NCBI GenBank assembly: GCA_050944685.1
Contig: JBMNRP010000012.1
Coordinates: 9,649-73,648, forward strand
Direction: 5' to 3'
DNA: 64,000 bases
Source of the DNA: CADBRN01 sp050944685
GTDB lineage: Bacteria; Bacillota; Clostridia; Lachnospirales; Lachnospiraceae
Part shown: in pieces, positions 24,298 to 33,357 of the stretch
Layout: each line of letters opens with the position of its first letter
Numbering within the stretch: the first letter of the stretch is position 1
Notes under the pieces: generated by a model
What the model saw: the letters and a program-made list of their open reading frames with translations, nothing else
Database searches by the model: none
Told to the model about the DNA's origin: nothing
Made by a program: the position numbers and the translations under genes

Positions 24298-25725
24298 ATG
24301 GGAGAGTTAAATCAGATACTTGGCACTATTGATAATTTTGTATGGGGCATTCCGCTGATCGCGGCGATTCTGGGAGTCGGACTTTTTCTCACCATCCGTC
24401 TGCACGGGATTCAGTTCCGGAAAATGGGAACGGGCTTCCGGCTCATGTTTTCCCGGGAAAGCTCGCAGGGAGGAACGGGCAGCGGTGACGTCACCAGCTT
24501 TCAGGCGCTCTGCACCGCTCTTTCAGCGACGATCGGCACGGGAAATATTGTTGGTGTGGCGACGGCCATCTCGGCCGGGGGTCCCGGAGCTCTGTTCTGG
24601 ATGTGGATGGCGGCTCTTGTGGGAACAGCCACCAAGTTTTCCGAATGCACGCTCGCCGTGAAATTCAGGACAAAGGCGGAGGACGGTCATATCGTCGGAG
24701 GGCCGTTTTATTACATTGAGAAAGGCATGGGAAAAAACTGGATATGGCTGGCGAAGATATTTGCTTTTTTCGGCGTTCTGGTGGGTTTGTTCGGGATCGG
24801 AACATTTACCCAGATAAACGGAATCACAAGCGCGGTTCAGGATTTTTTTGATCCGGAAACAGCAGCCTCGGTCAGTCTGTTCGGACGTACCTATTCATGG
24901 AGTGTGGTGATCGCGGGCGTGCTGCTCACCTTTTTCGTCGCACTGGTGATTCTCGGGGGCATCCGGAGAATTTCTCGGGTGGCGGAGAAGATCGTTCCGT
25001 TCATGGCGGTCATTTACATCGCGATTTCCCTGATTGTCCTGCTGACGCATGTGACGAAAATCCCTGCGGCTCTCGCCGAAATCATTCAGAGCGCGTTCGG
25101 GCTCCGCGCCGCGGCAGGCGGCGCTGTCGGAGCCATGCTGATGGCTATGCAGAAGGGTATTGCCAGAGGCATTTTTTCCAACGAAGCGGGACTTGGCAGC
25201 GCGCCGATCGCCGCAGCTGCCGCCAGGACCGACGAGCCGGTCCGCCAGGGACTGATTTCCATGCTGGGAACGGTCATTGACACCCTCATTATCTGCACGA
25301 TGACCGGCCTGACCATTGTCATCATGGGAGCCTGGAAAATCGACGGCCTTGAGGGCGTGGATATCACGACGAGGGCGTTTCAGACGGGTCTTCCGTTCCC
25401 GGAGCAGGTATCGGCTTTTCTCCTGATGATGTGTCTCGTGTTTTTCGCTTTTACGACGATTCTGGGATGGGATTATTACAGCGAGAGATGTCTCGATTAT
25501 CTGACTCACAACAGCCGGAATGCGATCCGCACTTTCCGCTTTTTCTATATTCTCTGTGTCTTTATCGGACCATATATGACCGTATCGGCGGTGTGGACGA
25601 TTGCCGATATCGTAAACGGGCTGATGGCGATTCCGAATCTGATCGCGCTTGCCGCCCTGAACGGAGTGCTTGTGGCGGAAGTGCGGAGTTATTTCCGGCA
25701 GGAGAAAAAAAAGAGGAGCTTCTGA
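24298..25725 (+). CDS. Alanine/glycine:cation symporter (AGCS family), second copy
   Basis: A 475-residue sodium-coupled amino acid symporter with about eleven helices. Signature stretches are FQALCTALSATIGTGNIVGVATAISAGGPGALFWMW, GGPFYYIEKGMGKNW, KGIARGIFSNEAGLGSAPIAAAAARTDEPVRQG and FFAFTTILGWDYYSERCLDYL. It is clearly paralogous to the AGCS gene at 7215-8630 but not a recent duplicate. The gene starts 27 bp after the secreted protease, so peptide digestion and amino acid uptake may be co-expressed, which is inference. Confidence 0.93.
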   Translation: MGELNQILGTIDNFVWGIPLIAAILGVGLFLTIRLHGIQFRKMGTGFRLMFSRESSQGGTGSGDVTSFQALCTALSATIGTGNIVGVATAISAGGPGALFWMWMAALVGTATKFSECTLAVKFRTKAEDGHIVGGPFYYIEKGMGKNWIWLAKIFAFFGVLVGLFGIGTFTQINGITSAVQDFFDPETAASVSLFGRTYSWSVVIAGVLLTFFVALVILGGIRRISRVAEKIVPFMAVIYIAISLIVLLTHVTKIPAALAEIIQSAFGLRAAAGGAVGAMLMAMQKGIARGIFSNEAGLGSAPIAAAAARTDEPVRQGLISMLGTVIDTLIICTMTGLTIVIMGAWKIDGLEGVDITTRAFQTGLPFPEQVSAFLLMMCLVFFAFTTILGWDYYSERCLDYLTHNSRNAIRTFRFFYILCVFIGPYMTVSAVWTIADIVNGLMAIPNLIALAALNGVLVAEVRSYFRQEKKKRSF

Positions 25726-25756
25726 CTCGGGAAACATCGTTCTTCAGGTTACAGAA

Positions 25757-25808
25757 ACGCTCCCGGCATTTCCCGCCGAACTTTGTCTTCGGGAAATACC
25801 GGGAGCGT
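25757..25808. terminator. Bidirectional terminator hairpin
   Basis: A 19-bp stem with one mismatch, from ACGCTCCCGGCATTTCCCG (25757-25775) and CGGGAAATACCGGGAGCGT (25790-25808). It sits between convergent genes (AGCS symporter and the lipoprotein at 25855-27402). Confidence 0.8.
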
Positions 25809-25854
25809 ATTATTACAGATATCTGCGGTTCCTTTTCCGGAGCTTCTGTCATCC

Positions 25855-27402
25855 TTACAGGGCGTAGTTCTCGAGTGTGACGCCCTTCAGTCCGCCGTCG
25901 TCGTAGACGATGAGCTTCATTCTCTGCTGGTAATTGTTGTTGTAGCTCAGGGAGTAATAGCCGAGCTCATCCGAGCGGTAGGGCTCATCCTCCGGCGTTC
26001 CGTAAGCGGCGATGACCTGATCGTAAGTGGATCCCCAGGTGATTCCTCCGGGAAGCTGAAGGCTCGGCCAGGTATTCGCCCACTCGATGCTCATGTTGAC
26101 CGCCCAGATGCTGTTCTGCGTGATGTCCTGAACCGCGTTCGAGACATTGACCGTACCGATCTTGAAGTCCATGTCATATTTGCTGTTTGTTACATCGATC
26201 GTGCAGTACTGCTTGTCTCCCGGGTTCGTCGCGTATCCGTTTGTATAGCCATAGTCGGCCATATTGAACGCCCAGTCGCTCTGAAGGGTGGAGTAGGCAA
26301 ACGGGATCTGATAATTTTTCCCGTCCAGAGTGAAAGAGAGGGAGGTCCAGTCAGTGGATCCGGTTACCGGAGCGGTGGTGCTGTTCTGTCCGGAAGCGGC
26401 GGGAGTGGCCGTCGCGGTGGGAGTCGGAGTCGCGGTCGGAGTGGCAGTCGCAGTCGATGCCGACGTTCCCAGGTCAGAAGAGGAGCTGGTGCTTCCGGTC
26501 CCCGACGAGTTAAACAGGCCGCTGGCACTGGTGGATTCTTCTGCGTCCTTTGCCTCGTCCGGAATTTCGATCTCGTCGACGCTGTCAAATTCGTCGAAGA
26601 CGTATTCTGCCGTGAACTTGTCAATGTTAACATCGGCTGTGTCAGAGGCACCGGTCGCCTCAAGCGCACTGCTGATGAGAGCAGATCCGAGATCGGCCAT
26701 ATCGCAGGTCATTTTTTTCGGACGAGAGGACTTTTTGCTGATATACAGAGTCGTATCCGCACTCTCATCCTCCAGGTCACTTGTGTCCAGATCGCCCAGG
26801 CTGTCTCCCATTCCGGTGCTGTCGAGAATCTCTGTGATCATATCACCGGTAATTTCGGTGTCAATGACATAGCATTCTTCGCCCTCGACTTCCTCGGTAT
26901 CTTCTTCGAGATCGGCGTCGAGATCCCCGTTGGCAATACTGTTAAAGATACTGCTGCCGCTGAAGGACCCGTCTTCGTCGGACATATCCGCGGACGTTTT
27001 CGTCCAGGTGTCTCCGTCATCCACGGTTTGATAGCTGACCAGTTTGTCGTTGTCTTTTTCCGTGTACTGTTCAATATTGAGGCTCTGATCCTGTCCGGAA
27101 GCAGTGATATTCATATCGCCATTCATGTGCATGACAAAGGGATCGAAGGTCTCTTCCAAATCCAGGTCGGACGTCATTTCCAAATCCAGAGTCGAACTCG
27201 AGCCCGTCACGGAAATGCTGCCGCTGAAATCCATGTTTATCTTACCGGATACCGATTCGGCTTTTTTCATGCTTGTGACGGCACTTTTCGCGAGACTTTC
27301 CGGGGTCGCTTTGGTTGCACCGCCGCTGCAGGCAGCCAGGGAAGCACCGATAATCACGGCAAGAGCAGATGCTGTCAGTTTTGTTTTGAAATTCTTTTTC
27401 AT
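25855..27402 (-). CDS. Secreted lipoprotein, DUF6612-like N-terminal region
   Basis: A 515-residue exported lipoprotein. The signal peptide ends in a lipobox (IIGASLAAC, lipidated Cys about residue 25). The first half (about 30-270) has alternating strand patterns with SVTSMKKAESVSGKINMDF-like segments, resembling LolA-like or DUF6612 lipoproteins. A Ser/Thr/Ala/Pro linker (TATPTATPTPTATATP) leads to a second domain of about 150 residues with aromatic-rich strands and no recognised family. ATG 27402 follows GGAGAGAAAAATA; the 27417 start is an unneeded extension. It is downstream of the clostripain-like gene in the same direction. Function is unknown; a binding or assembly role at the membrane surface is likely. 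Confidence 0.7.
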   Translation of the reverse strand: MKKNFKTKLTASALAVIIGASLAACSGGATKATPESLAKSAVTSMKKAESVSGKINMDFSGSISVTGSSSTLDLEMTSDLDLEETFDPFVMHMNGDMNITASGQDQSLNIEQYTEKDNDKLVSYQTVDDGDTWTKTSADMSDEDGSFSGSSIFNSIANGDLDADLEEDTEEVEGEECYVIDTEITGDMITEILDSTGMGDSLGDLDTSDLEDESADTTLYISKKSSRPKKMTCDMADLGSALISSALEATGASDTADVNIDKFTAEYVFDEFDSVDEIEIPDEAKDAEESTSASGLFNSSGTGSTSSSSDLGTSASTATATPTATPTPTATATPAASGQNSTTAPVTGSTDWTSLSFTLDGKNYQIPFAYSTLQSDWAFNMADYGYTNGYATNPGDKQYCTIDVTNSKYDMDFKIGTVNVSNAVQDITQNSIWAVNMSIEWANTWPSLQLPGGITWGSTYDQVIAAYGTPEDEPYRSDELGYYSLSYNNNYQQRMKLIVYDDGGLKGVTLENYAL

Positions 27403-27531
27403 TATTTTTCTCTCCATGTCTGATGAACCATCAACAATGAGTTACATCCCCCCAGATGTAAAAAATGTTTACATCATCTGTAGTCCGGTATTATCCGAAA
27501 GAAATTCCGGAATGATTTCGTTGATTCCAGC

Positions 27532-29616
27532 TTATCCTCCCTGAGAAAACTCACTGGCCGGGATCTTGAGATAATTTGTATAATACTGATTTCCCTGTGT
27601 GTCTGTAATATAAAACAGGCAGATATAGTCGGAAGTTTCTTCGTTTGTCTTCAGCTGGACGGAAAAATCCCCGTGAACGGTCATTTCCGCTCCGACTCCG
27701 GAGGAAACCTTCCACTGCTCGAACGGAGCTACGGTCTGGTCGTCGTTAAATACGATGTCCCGCGCGAAGAGAAACGGAGTGATGCTGTCTCCGTCTTTTA
27801 TTTCAATCAATGTCTTGTCCGGATAGAGCTCTCCGTCGGCGTCCAGAGTATTGTAGATGCCGCAGATGACGCCGCTCGGGTGGTCGTTGTCCACTTTTAC
27901 GTGAATGTAGGCGCTCTTTGAATTGTCCGGATCCATAAGATTGATCATGACCGGGATAGCGAATTTCCGGTATTCATCTGTCCACTCAATTTCCGTCGCG
28001 CAGCAGGGAATGCTTTCGCCGTTGCTGTCTGTGAGGTAGAAGATCTTTCCGTCAAATTTGCTTCTGAGCTTTCCGTCGTCGGAAAGTGTCGTGTTTCTGG
28101 AGTTCACCCAGCAGATGTAGGTGTCCTCGTCGTCCGCCTGCCAGGCAGAGGCATTGGCGTGAGCGAAATTGGCGACCTGATCTTCGGTCAGCTGTACGTA
28201 ATATGCCGAGGTGTTGTTTTCCTGAGATGGCGTTACTTCTCCGATATTCCAGTCATAGAGCGTCTCGCCTTCCAGGGTTTTCACGAAGTCTTTGATGAAG
28301 GAGATGTAGGTCTGGCTGAACCCGTTCTTTTCGTACTCCGTCACCCACTGATCCGCGTATTCCTTGTTCTGGAAGGGGAAGTAGATCGCAATGCCGTGTG
28401 CCTGAGAAATATTGGATCCGTTGATAACGACCGCGTTCTCCAGGGAAGCCTGCAGATCCGAGCACTCATTCGGGAACTGTTCTTTCATGGAATCCGAGAG
28501 GGAGTAAAGGTCAATGTAATCGTAGAAGCTGTCCGCACTCACCATTCCGAATGCTTTTGCGTTGTCCCGCGATTTCGCGATTTTCGAATATTCGCCTGCC
28601 CGCAGGGAATTATCCGCGGAGGTGACGAGAGATTCGAGACGATTGACTACGTCCGGGATTTTTTTCAGATCCACGCAGGACAGGGAATAGTCGGGAGAGT
28701 AGGAGCCGTAGTGATCGTAGTACAGCTGAAATGCGTGGATGAAATATTCGGCTGCCTTGTCTCCTTCATAAGCCTTGTTGTCCGTGATGTCGTCGAGACA
28801 GCTGTAATCCCAGCCACTGCTGGATTCTACTTCCTCAGAGGCGATCATATAGTCCGCGCAGTCCGATAAAGCGTCAGCGACTTCGATCATGCCCATCATG
28901 CAGGCGTCGAATCCGATAAAATCCATTTTCTGGCTGTCTGCCAGTTCGGAACCGGCGATGCCGTTTTTCAGTTCGGCGACAGAGAGCATATCGTAGTTGT
29001 GAGTCTCATCCGCTCCGTATCCCAGAACCGCTCCGCCACCGTGATTCCAGAAGATCATTCCGTAATGTTCGGCGGGATAGTTTTCATAAGCGTAATTCAT
29101 AAACTCCGTGACGGTTCCGGAATCGCCCATGTTGTCTGACTGCATGGCGTAGACGCTGTTCACGTCTTTATTCTTCATCTCGTACACATTCAGGGAATCC
29201 GATGAGACGGAAGAATTCCACCAGTGGTTTGAACCTCCGGCGCAGACGATGACGTTCATCCTGTCCGCGTCGTAGCCGCTTGCGGCCATCTCTTTCAGAT
29301 CCTGTGTGGCCGCTCCGGCCTGGGATTCCAGATCCGATCCGACCATGTATACCATTAAAGTTTCTTCTGCTTCGGAACCCCGGCTGCTTTTTTCGGTTCC
29401 GGACCCGGTGTCTTCTTTGCTGCTTTCATCGGAAGCGCCCGTCACCGAGCCTGTCGAATCATCGCCCCCTTCGTCGTATTGGACCAGATCCGATGATGGT
29501 CTGCTGCTTCCGCTGGTTCTTTCCTGGAGAATCCCGCAGCCCGCTGTGGTAACGGACAGCGCTCCGGCGGTGAGAACCGCGAACAGTTTATTGAATCCCC
29601 CCGCTTTTCTGGTCAT
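27532..29616 (-). CDS. Clostripain-family (C11) cysteine peptidase lipoprotein
   Basis: A 694-residue exported protease. The N-terminus is a lipoprotein signal (LSVTTAGC), followed by a Ser/Gly/Glu-rich linker. The C11 domain begins near residue 85 with TLMVYMVGSDLESQAGAAT. The catalytic dyad is visible: His in YGMIFWNHGGGAVLGYG (about residue 190) and Cys in IGFDACMMGMIEVADALS (about residue 237). The C-terminal 250 residues form a beta-rich domain. C11 enzymes cleave after Arg or Lys and often self-activate. It lies downstream of an ECF sigma/anti-sigma pair, 177 bp from the anti-sigma stop, so it may be a target of that sigma factor. Substrate is unknown. Confidence 0.9.
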   Translation of the reverse strand: MTRKAGGFNKLFAVLTAGALSVTTAGCGILQERTSGSSRPSSDLVQYDEGGDDSTGSVTGASDESSKEDTGSGTEKSSRGSEAEETLMVYMVGSDLESQAGAATQDLKEMAASGYDADRMNVIVCAGGSNHWWNSSVSSDSLNVYEMKNKDVNSVYAMQSDNMGDSGTVTEFMNYAYENYPAEHYGMIFWNHGGGAVLGYGADETHNYDMLSVAELKNGIAGSELADSQKMDFIGFDACMMGMIEVADALSDCADYMIASEEVESSSGWDYSCLDDITDNKAYEGDKAAEYFIHAFQLYYDHYGSYSPDYSLSCVDLKKIPDVVNRLESLVTSADNSLRAGEYSKIAKSRDNAKAFGMVSADSFYDYIDLYSLSDSMKEQFPNECSDLQASLENAVVINGSNISQAHGIAIYFPFQNKEYADQWVTEYEKNGFSQTYISFIKDFVKTLEGETLYDWNIGEVTPSQENNTSAYYVQLTEDQVANFAHANASAWQADDEDTYICWVNSRNTTLSDDGKLRSKFDGKIFYLTDSNGESIPCCATEIEWTDEYRKFAIPVMINLMDPDNSKSAYIHVKVDNDHPSGVICGIYNTLDADGELYPDKTLIEIKDGDSITPFLFARDIVFNDDQTVAPFEQWKVSSGVGAEMTVHGDFSVQLKTNEETSDYICLFYITDTQGNQYYTNYLKIPASEFSQGG

Positions 29617-29792
29617 GCCTGCTCCGTTCTGCCTGTCTGCCCGCCCCGCCGTTCCGGAACATTCGGATCTTTAAAAGAATGTCTGTTCCGTTCCGGCCGG
29701 ACCGGGCGTTGAATTCAGGTCTTGGTTTCTTCTGATGTCTTTTTGTTTCCTGCCGGCTTCACAAATAATACCGGGCACCCCGGAAAAAGGTT

Positions 29793-30500
29793 TCAGCCTT
29801 TCAGGAAATTTTTTAATATTTTTTTGAAACCGGTTTCGTCCGCGGTCGCGCTGAAGAGATAGTAGGAGAGACCGTCTCTCTCGCCGGAGGCGTACCACGA
29901 CTCGTTTCCCTCGTCCCCGCTTTTCGCGAGGAAAACGGACTGCCCTTCTACACGGCTCGTTTCCAGATCCGCCATCGCATCCGGCGTGACATCATGGGTT
30001 TTGCTTACGACGAGCATGACTTCGGTGTTATCCGAATCGTAATAGAAAATACCGATATCATCGGTGACTTCTCCGTCTTCCTTCACAATTTCCGCACTTC
30101 CGTCCGTATATTCGCATCCGTCGATAAGCTTACGGCAGTCCTCGCCGATAAAATCGCTGTATTCGCTGACGGATACACTGGAATCGTCCTCCTGGCTGAA
30201 CTCCTGAGAGGCCGTCCGGGAAACGGACAGCGAGGAAATTTCCGACCAGTTGTACTGATCCCGGTTCGGAAAATAGACGGCGGCAAGAATTACCACCGCC
30301 GCCGCTGCGGCGGTAACCGGGAAGACAGGAAATCTTTTTCTGTGCGCCCTGGTAATGGGTATGACGGTTTCGTCCTTCTGGTCCTGCTGCATTTTTTCCT
30401 GCGGAGCGTCCTTCTGATTCCGGATCGCCTGAAGCGTTTTTTCGATCAGAGCATCAGGGGCGTGCATGTTGTCGATGTCTTTTTTGTAATTGTCCATCAT
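29793..30500 (-). CDS. Single-pass membrane protein, likely anti-sigma factor partner
   Basis: A 235-residue protein with a cytoplasmic N-terminal region (about 1-60), one transmembrane helix (FPVTAAAAAVVILAAVYF, about 60-78) and an extracytoplasmic domain (about 80-235) in which residues like VSKTHDVTPDAMADLE suggest a mixed alpha/beta fold. The start ATGATG overlaps the stop of the upstream ECF sigma gene, the classic arrangement for a sigma/anti-sigma pair. There is no zinc-binding HxxxCxxC motif of the ZAS class, so the sigma-binding segment would be a different type. The C-terminal domain resembles DUF4367/DUF4179-type sensors only loosely. Function is inferred from context. Confidence 0.65.
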   Translation of the reverse strand: MMDNYKKDIDNMHAPDALIEKTLQAIRNQKDAPQEKMQQDQKDETVIPITRAHRKRFPVFPVTAAAAAVVILAAVYFPNRDQYNWSEISSLSVSRTASQEFSQEDDSSVSVSEYSDFIGEDCRKLIDGCEYTDGSAEIVKEDGEVTDDIGIFYYDSDNTEVMLVVSKTHDVTPDAMADLETSRVEGQSVFLAKSGDEGNESWYASGERDGLSYYLFSATADETGFKKILKNFLKG

Positions 30501-30988
30501 AAGTCATACGCTCCTTTCAGCTTTTTTTTCAGAGATTCCCGCCCGCGACGGAGCCGGGTCTTGACCGCGCCTTCTGTGAGATCCAGCACTTCGGCAATCT
30601 CTTTGATTGACAGATTCTCGTAGTAAAAAAGATGGATAACCTCCCGGTAATTTTCCGGGAGCTCCAGCACGGCGTTCGTCACATCCGAGAGATCTTCTTT
30701 CTCTTCGGATGCCTGTTCACCCATAGAATCAAGACTGACCCGTCGCTTCCGCCAGGCGGAAGTCATTTCCGACCGGCATTCATTGATCGTCACACGGATC
30801 AGCCATGCTTTGAGGTGCTCTTCACTTGTAATACTGCTCTGATGCTGGAAAAGTTTCAGAAAAACGTTCTGAAAAATATCTTCGACCTCCGGCGATCGGT
30901 TTGTGTTGACCGAAGCCAGGCGATAGACCATGTCCGCGTACTTTCGTACCGCCTCGTCGATATCAAAATGAAAAGATGACTCTGTCAT
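30497..30988 (-). CDS. ECF-type RNA polymerase sigma factor
   Basis: A 163-residue sigma-70 family protein of the extracytoplasmic-function group. Region 2 includes VRKYADMVYRLASVNT and VEDIFQNVFLKLFQ; region 4 is ENLSIKEIAEVLDLTEGAVKTRLRRGRESLKKKL, a standard helix-turn-helix. It overlaps the anti-sigma candidate by four bases (ATGA) and is followed, on the same strand, by the clostripain-family protease and a lipoprotein, likely regulon members. The signal sensed is unknown. Confidence 0.94.
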   Translation of the reverse strand: MTESSFHFDIDEAVRKYADMVYRLASVNTNRSPEVEDIFQNVFLKLFQHQSSITSEEHLKAWLIRVTINECRSEMTSAWRKRRVSLDSMGEQASEEKEDLSDVTNAVLELPENYREVIHLFYYENLSIKEIAEVLDLTEGAVKTRLRRGRESLKKKLKGAYDL

Positions 30989-31117
30989 GTGTCATGCAAT
31001 GCCTTTCTGCAATAAAGTGGTTTACTGCAGATAATTGTATCACGCACGGTTAAGAGAAGAAAGCAAGAAATGTGTAACGCGGGAGCTGAAAAAGCCTGTT
31101 TTCCGGGCGGGAAACGG

Positions 31118-31714
31118 TCAGAAGGAAGCCAGGACGCGGAGCATCCAGGAGGCAAACCTGGCGTGTCCCTTTCCGGAGAAATGGATTCCGTCGAAAGCCA
31201 TCTCCGCGTGAGCTTCTGCCGCGTCCGCAAAAGAAATGCCCAGGTCACCGGCGATTTGCCGGTAGCAGGAGGAGAGCTTCCGGCTCTCTCTGGAAAGCGC
31301 CGGAGCTTCGTCCGGAGCATCCGCCGGCGGAGGAGCAATCAGAAGAATCTGAAATGAGCCGGTTTCGCGCTGGAAGTTTTCGGATATCAGGCGCTCCAGC
31401 ACGCTTTTCATGAGCCGAGCCGTCTCTTCTGCGGACGGGTTTCGGGAGATGCGCAGGTCATTGGTGCCGAGCATGATGGCGCAAAGATCCAGCGGGCTCT
31501 CATTCCGGATCGCATATTTCAGTTCGCCGAAAGAATACGGGGAACCGGGAATGCATCTGCCGTTCATGGCGTCTGCTGCAATCTGCCATTTTCCGGCGGC
31601 CATTTCGCGCAGACGGCAGGTCCAGCGGACCTCTTCCGGATATCGGCCGCCGTAATAGCTGCGGGGATCGTAGCCGTATGTATTGGAATCCCCGTAGAAC
31701 AGAACTTTTTTCAT
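31118..31714 (-). CDS. SGNH/GDSL-family hydrolase
   Basis: A 198-residue esterase or lipase of the SGNH family, probably cytoplasmic because no signal peptide is present. Block I is FYGDSNTYGYDP with the nucleophile serine near residue 9, block III is MLGTNDLR (residues about 75-82), and the C-terminal DGIHFSGKGHARFASW supplies the Asp/His pair. It resembles arylesterase-like or acetyl-sugar esterases of gut Clostridia. ATG 31714 has CAGGAGGATTCG upstream; the upstream in-frame ATG at 31825 lies inside the neighbouring gene and is not needed. The gene follows the SRAP gene by 20 bp, so they are probably cotranscribed. Confidence 0.9.
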   Translation of the reverse strand: MKKVLFYGDSNTYGYDPRSYYGGRYPEEVRWTCRLREMAAGKWQIAADAMNGRCIPGSPYSFGELKYAIRNESPLDLCAIMLGTNDLRISRNPSAEETARLMKSVLERLISENFQRETGSFQILLIAPPPADAPDEAPALSRESRKLSSCYRQIAGDLGISFADAAEAHAEMAFDGIHFSGKGHARFASWMLRVLASF

Positions 31715-31734
31715 GGCGAATCCTCCTGAAGCCT

Positions 31735-32379
31735 TCAGAAAAGCGTCTGCTGCCGGAAGATTCCGAAAACGGAAAGCTCCGGCATCTCCATTTTCAGAAA
31801 GGCCTCCGTGCGGTCCGCCTGACATATCCAGCTTTCTACCCGGTCCGGCGGGATCATCAGCGGCATACGGTCGTGAACCGGTGCCATGGAAGCGTTTGCG
31901 GCCGTCGTCAGAATCACGAAGCGGCGCTGATTTTCATAATAGTCATAGATGCCGGCAAGATACAGAATCGGCTGGTTTTTGAGCTCAAAGGCAAATCGGT
32001 TCTTTTCGCGGTCCCATTCATAAAATCCGGTGGCGGGAAGAACACAGCGGCGGCTTCTGGCAGCTCTCGAAAAGACGGGCTTCTCCATCAGGGTCTCCAC
32101 TCTGGCGTTGATTGTCAGTTTTCCGTGAAAAGGAAAGCCCCAGAGAAGATCATCGAGGATGACCGGATTTGTCCCGTTCCTTCCTTTCTCAGGAGCTCCG
32201 GGGGTATCGACCGGACCGGCGGAAAGGATGACGGGAGCGCGGTCCCCCGGATGAATGTCAGAAGGTGCAATGACAGAACCGTGACTCTCCGGATCCGTCT
32301 CAGAATCCGCGAAGCGCAGACCCGTCTCCCGGAACAGCTCTTTTTTCATTGATTTTCCGATATAGTATCTGCCGCACAT
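31735..32379 (-). CDS. SRAP domain protein (SOS response-associated peptidase, HMCES/YedK type)
   Basis: A 214-residue protein that forms a thiazolidine DNA-protein crosslink with abasic sites in single-stranded DNA, shielding them until repair. The catalytic Cys is residue 2 (MCGRYYIG). Other family features are NARVETLMEKPVF (the Asn used for DNA binding), VLPATGFYEWDREKNRFAF with the active-site Glu, and PVHDRMPLMIPPD with the His. ATG 32379 is chosen because the enzyme needs Cys2 exposed after Met removal, and CAGGAGGTCACA precedes it. The open frame reaching back to 33129 is chance. Confidence 0.95.
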   Translation of the reverse strand: MCGRYYIGKSMKKELFRETGLRFADSETDPESHGSVIAPSDIHPGDRAPVILSAGPVDTPGAPEKGRNGTNPVILDDLLWGFPFHGKLTINARVETLMEKPVFSRAARSRRCVLPATGFYEWDREKNRFAFELKNQPILYLAGIYDYYENQRRFVILTTAANASMAPVHDRMPLMIPPDRVESWICQADRTEAFLKMEMPELSVFGIFRQQTLF

Positions 32380-32411
32380 TGTGACCTCCTGCCGGCGGGT
32401 GCTTTGTTTTG

Positions 32412-32762
32412 TTACCGTCTGACTTCTTTCTTCATAAGGATCCAGGCAACCGCGGGGATGCAGATATCCGCGGCAACAGCCAGTCCGAAGACTCCCTCGT
32501 AGGACCCGTGCAGATTCCACTTGATGATCGTCATGATGACTGCGACGGCGGAAAATACTGCCCAGAGCAGAAAACTCCGGCCGTTTTTCCGGATACCGGT
32601 GAGGATAATTCCCGCAAGCATGCCACATTTCGTAATGATGAAGAGTACATTCCAGACGGGACGCCCGATGGGATAGAGAAGGACGGCTCCGATTATTACG
32701 GAAGCTGCCGCGAACCAGAACCAGGTTGTCAGTAAAAGGCTGTTTCTCGGTTTGTTTTCCAT
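32412..32762 (-). CDS. Small four-helix membrane protein, unknown
   Basis: A 116-residue hydrophobic protein with four predicted helices (about 10-32, 38-58, 63-82 and 90-110) and a basic C-terminus (KKEVRR). I do not recognise the family. The start at 32762 has AGGAGCAGAG upstream on this strand. It is 32 bp upstream of the SRAP gene in the same direction and may be the first gene of a three-gene transcript with SRAP and SGNH. Confidence 0.65.
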   Translation of the reverse strand: MENKPRNSLLLTTWFWFAAASVIIGAVLLYPIGRPVWNVLFIITKCGMLAGIILTGIRKNGRSFLLWAVFSAVAVIMTIIKWNLHGSYEGVFGLAVAADICIPAVAWILMKKEVRR

Positions 32763-32932
32763 AAACTCTGCTCCTCTTTTTTGAAAAAAATTGTAACATA
32801 TCGTGGGAGAGAAAATCTATCCCGGTTGTCTTTTGTACCGTGAATCTTACGGGAATTTTTCTCTTTTTGCAAATATGGATTCGGCTTTTTTGTTTATCCG
32901 GCTCTGCGGTCCGGGAGAGAAGAGGGTCTGTG

Positions 32933-32961
32933 TTGACAGTGTGATACCGCTCAGATAAAAT
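32933..32961 (+). promoter_or_regulatory. Sigma-A promoter for the cysteine-rich small protein
   Basis: TTGACA (32933-32938), 17-bp spacer, TAAAAT (32956-32961), about 80 bp before the start codon. Confidence 0.65.
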
Positions 32962-33041
32962 AAATCTGAAAATAGTATAAAAAAAGTCTGACTGCAAGAC
33001 AAATCCTGCGGGATGTCGATCATGAAAGGAATTCACTGACC

Positions 33042-33332
33042 ATGAGCGAAGAAAAGAAGGGGCTGAAACCCCAGACGGTCCCGAACTCGTATCGGTACTT
33101 TGAGAACCGGGACTGTGAATATTTTCCATGCCACACCGGTCTGGAAAATTTTAACTGCATGTTCTGTTACTGCCCGTTTTACCGGGAGGAGAAATGTCCC
33201 GGCAAGCCGGAGTACATAGATGTGAAGGGAAGGACGATCAGGGACTGCACAAACTGTAATTTTCCCCACAGACCGGAGAGCTACGATGTCATTATCCATT
33301 GGATTAGGAACGCCAATCAGGCGGATGCCTGA
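33042..33332 (+). CDS. Cysteine-rich small domain protein
   Basis: A 96-residue cytoplasmic protein with eight cysteines arranged as in the cysteine-rich small domain family (PF04071-like): YFENRDCEYFPCHTGL, then NCMFCYCPFY, KCPG and DCTNCNFPH. The pattern suggests metal or iron-sulfur binding. The domain occurs alone or fused to cobalamin-biosynthesis proteins, but its function is not established. ATG 33042 follows AAAGGAATTCACTGACC. It precedes a zinc-ribbon membrane protein by 25 bp. Confidence 0.85.
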   Translation: MSEEKKGLKPQTVPNSYRYFENRDCEYFPCHTGLENFNCMFCYCPFYREEKCPGKPEYIDVKGRTIRDCTNCNFPHRPESYDVIIHWIRNANQADA

Positions 33333-33357
33333 CGGACTGTAATAAAAGGAGGAGAAT

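Noticed and set aside
32380..33129. N-terminal extension of the SRAP protein
   Set aside because: SRAP proteins require Cys at position 2 after the initiator Met, which ATG 32379 provides with a strong ribosome site.
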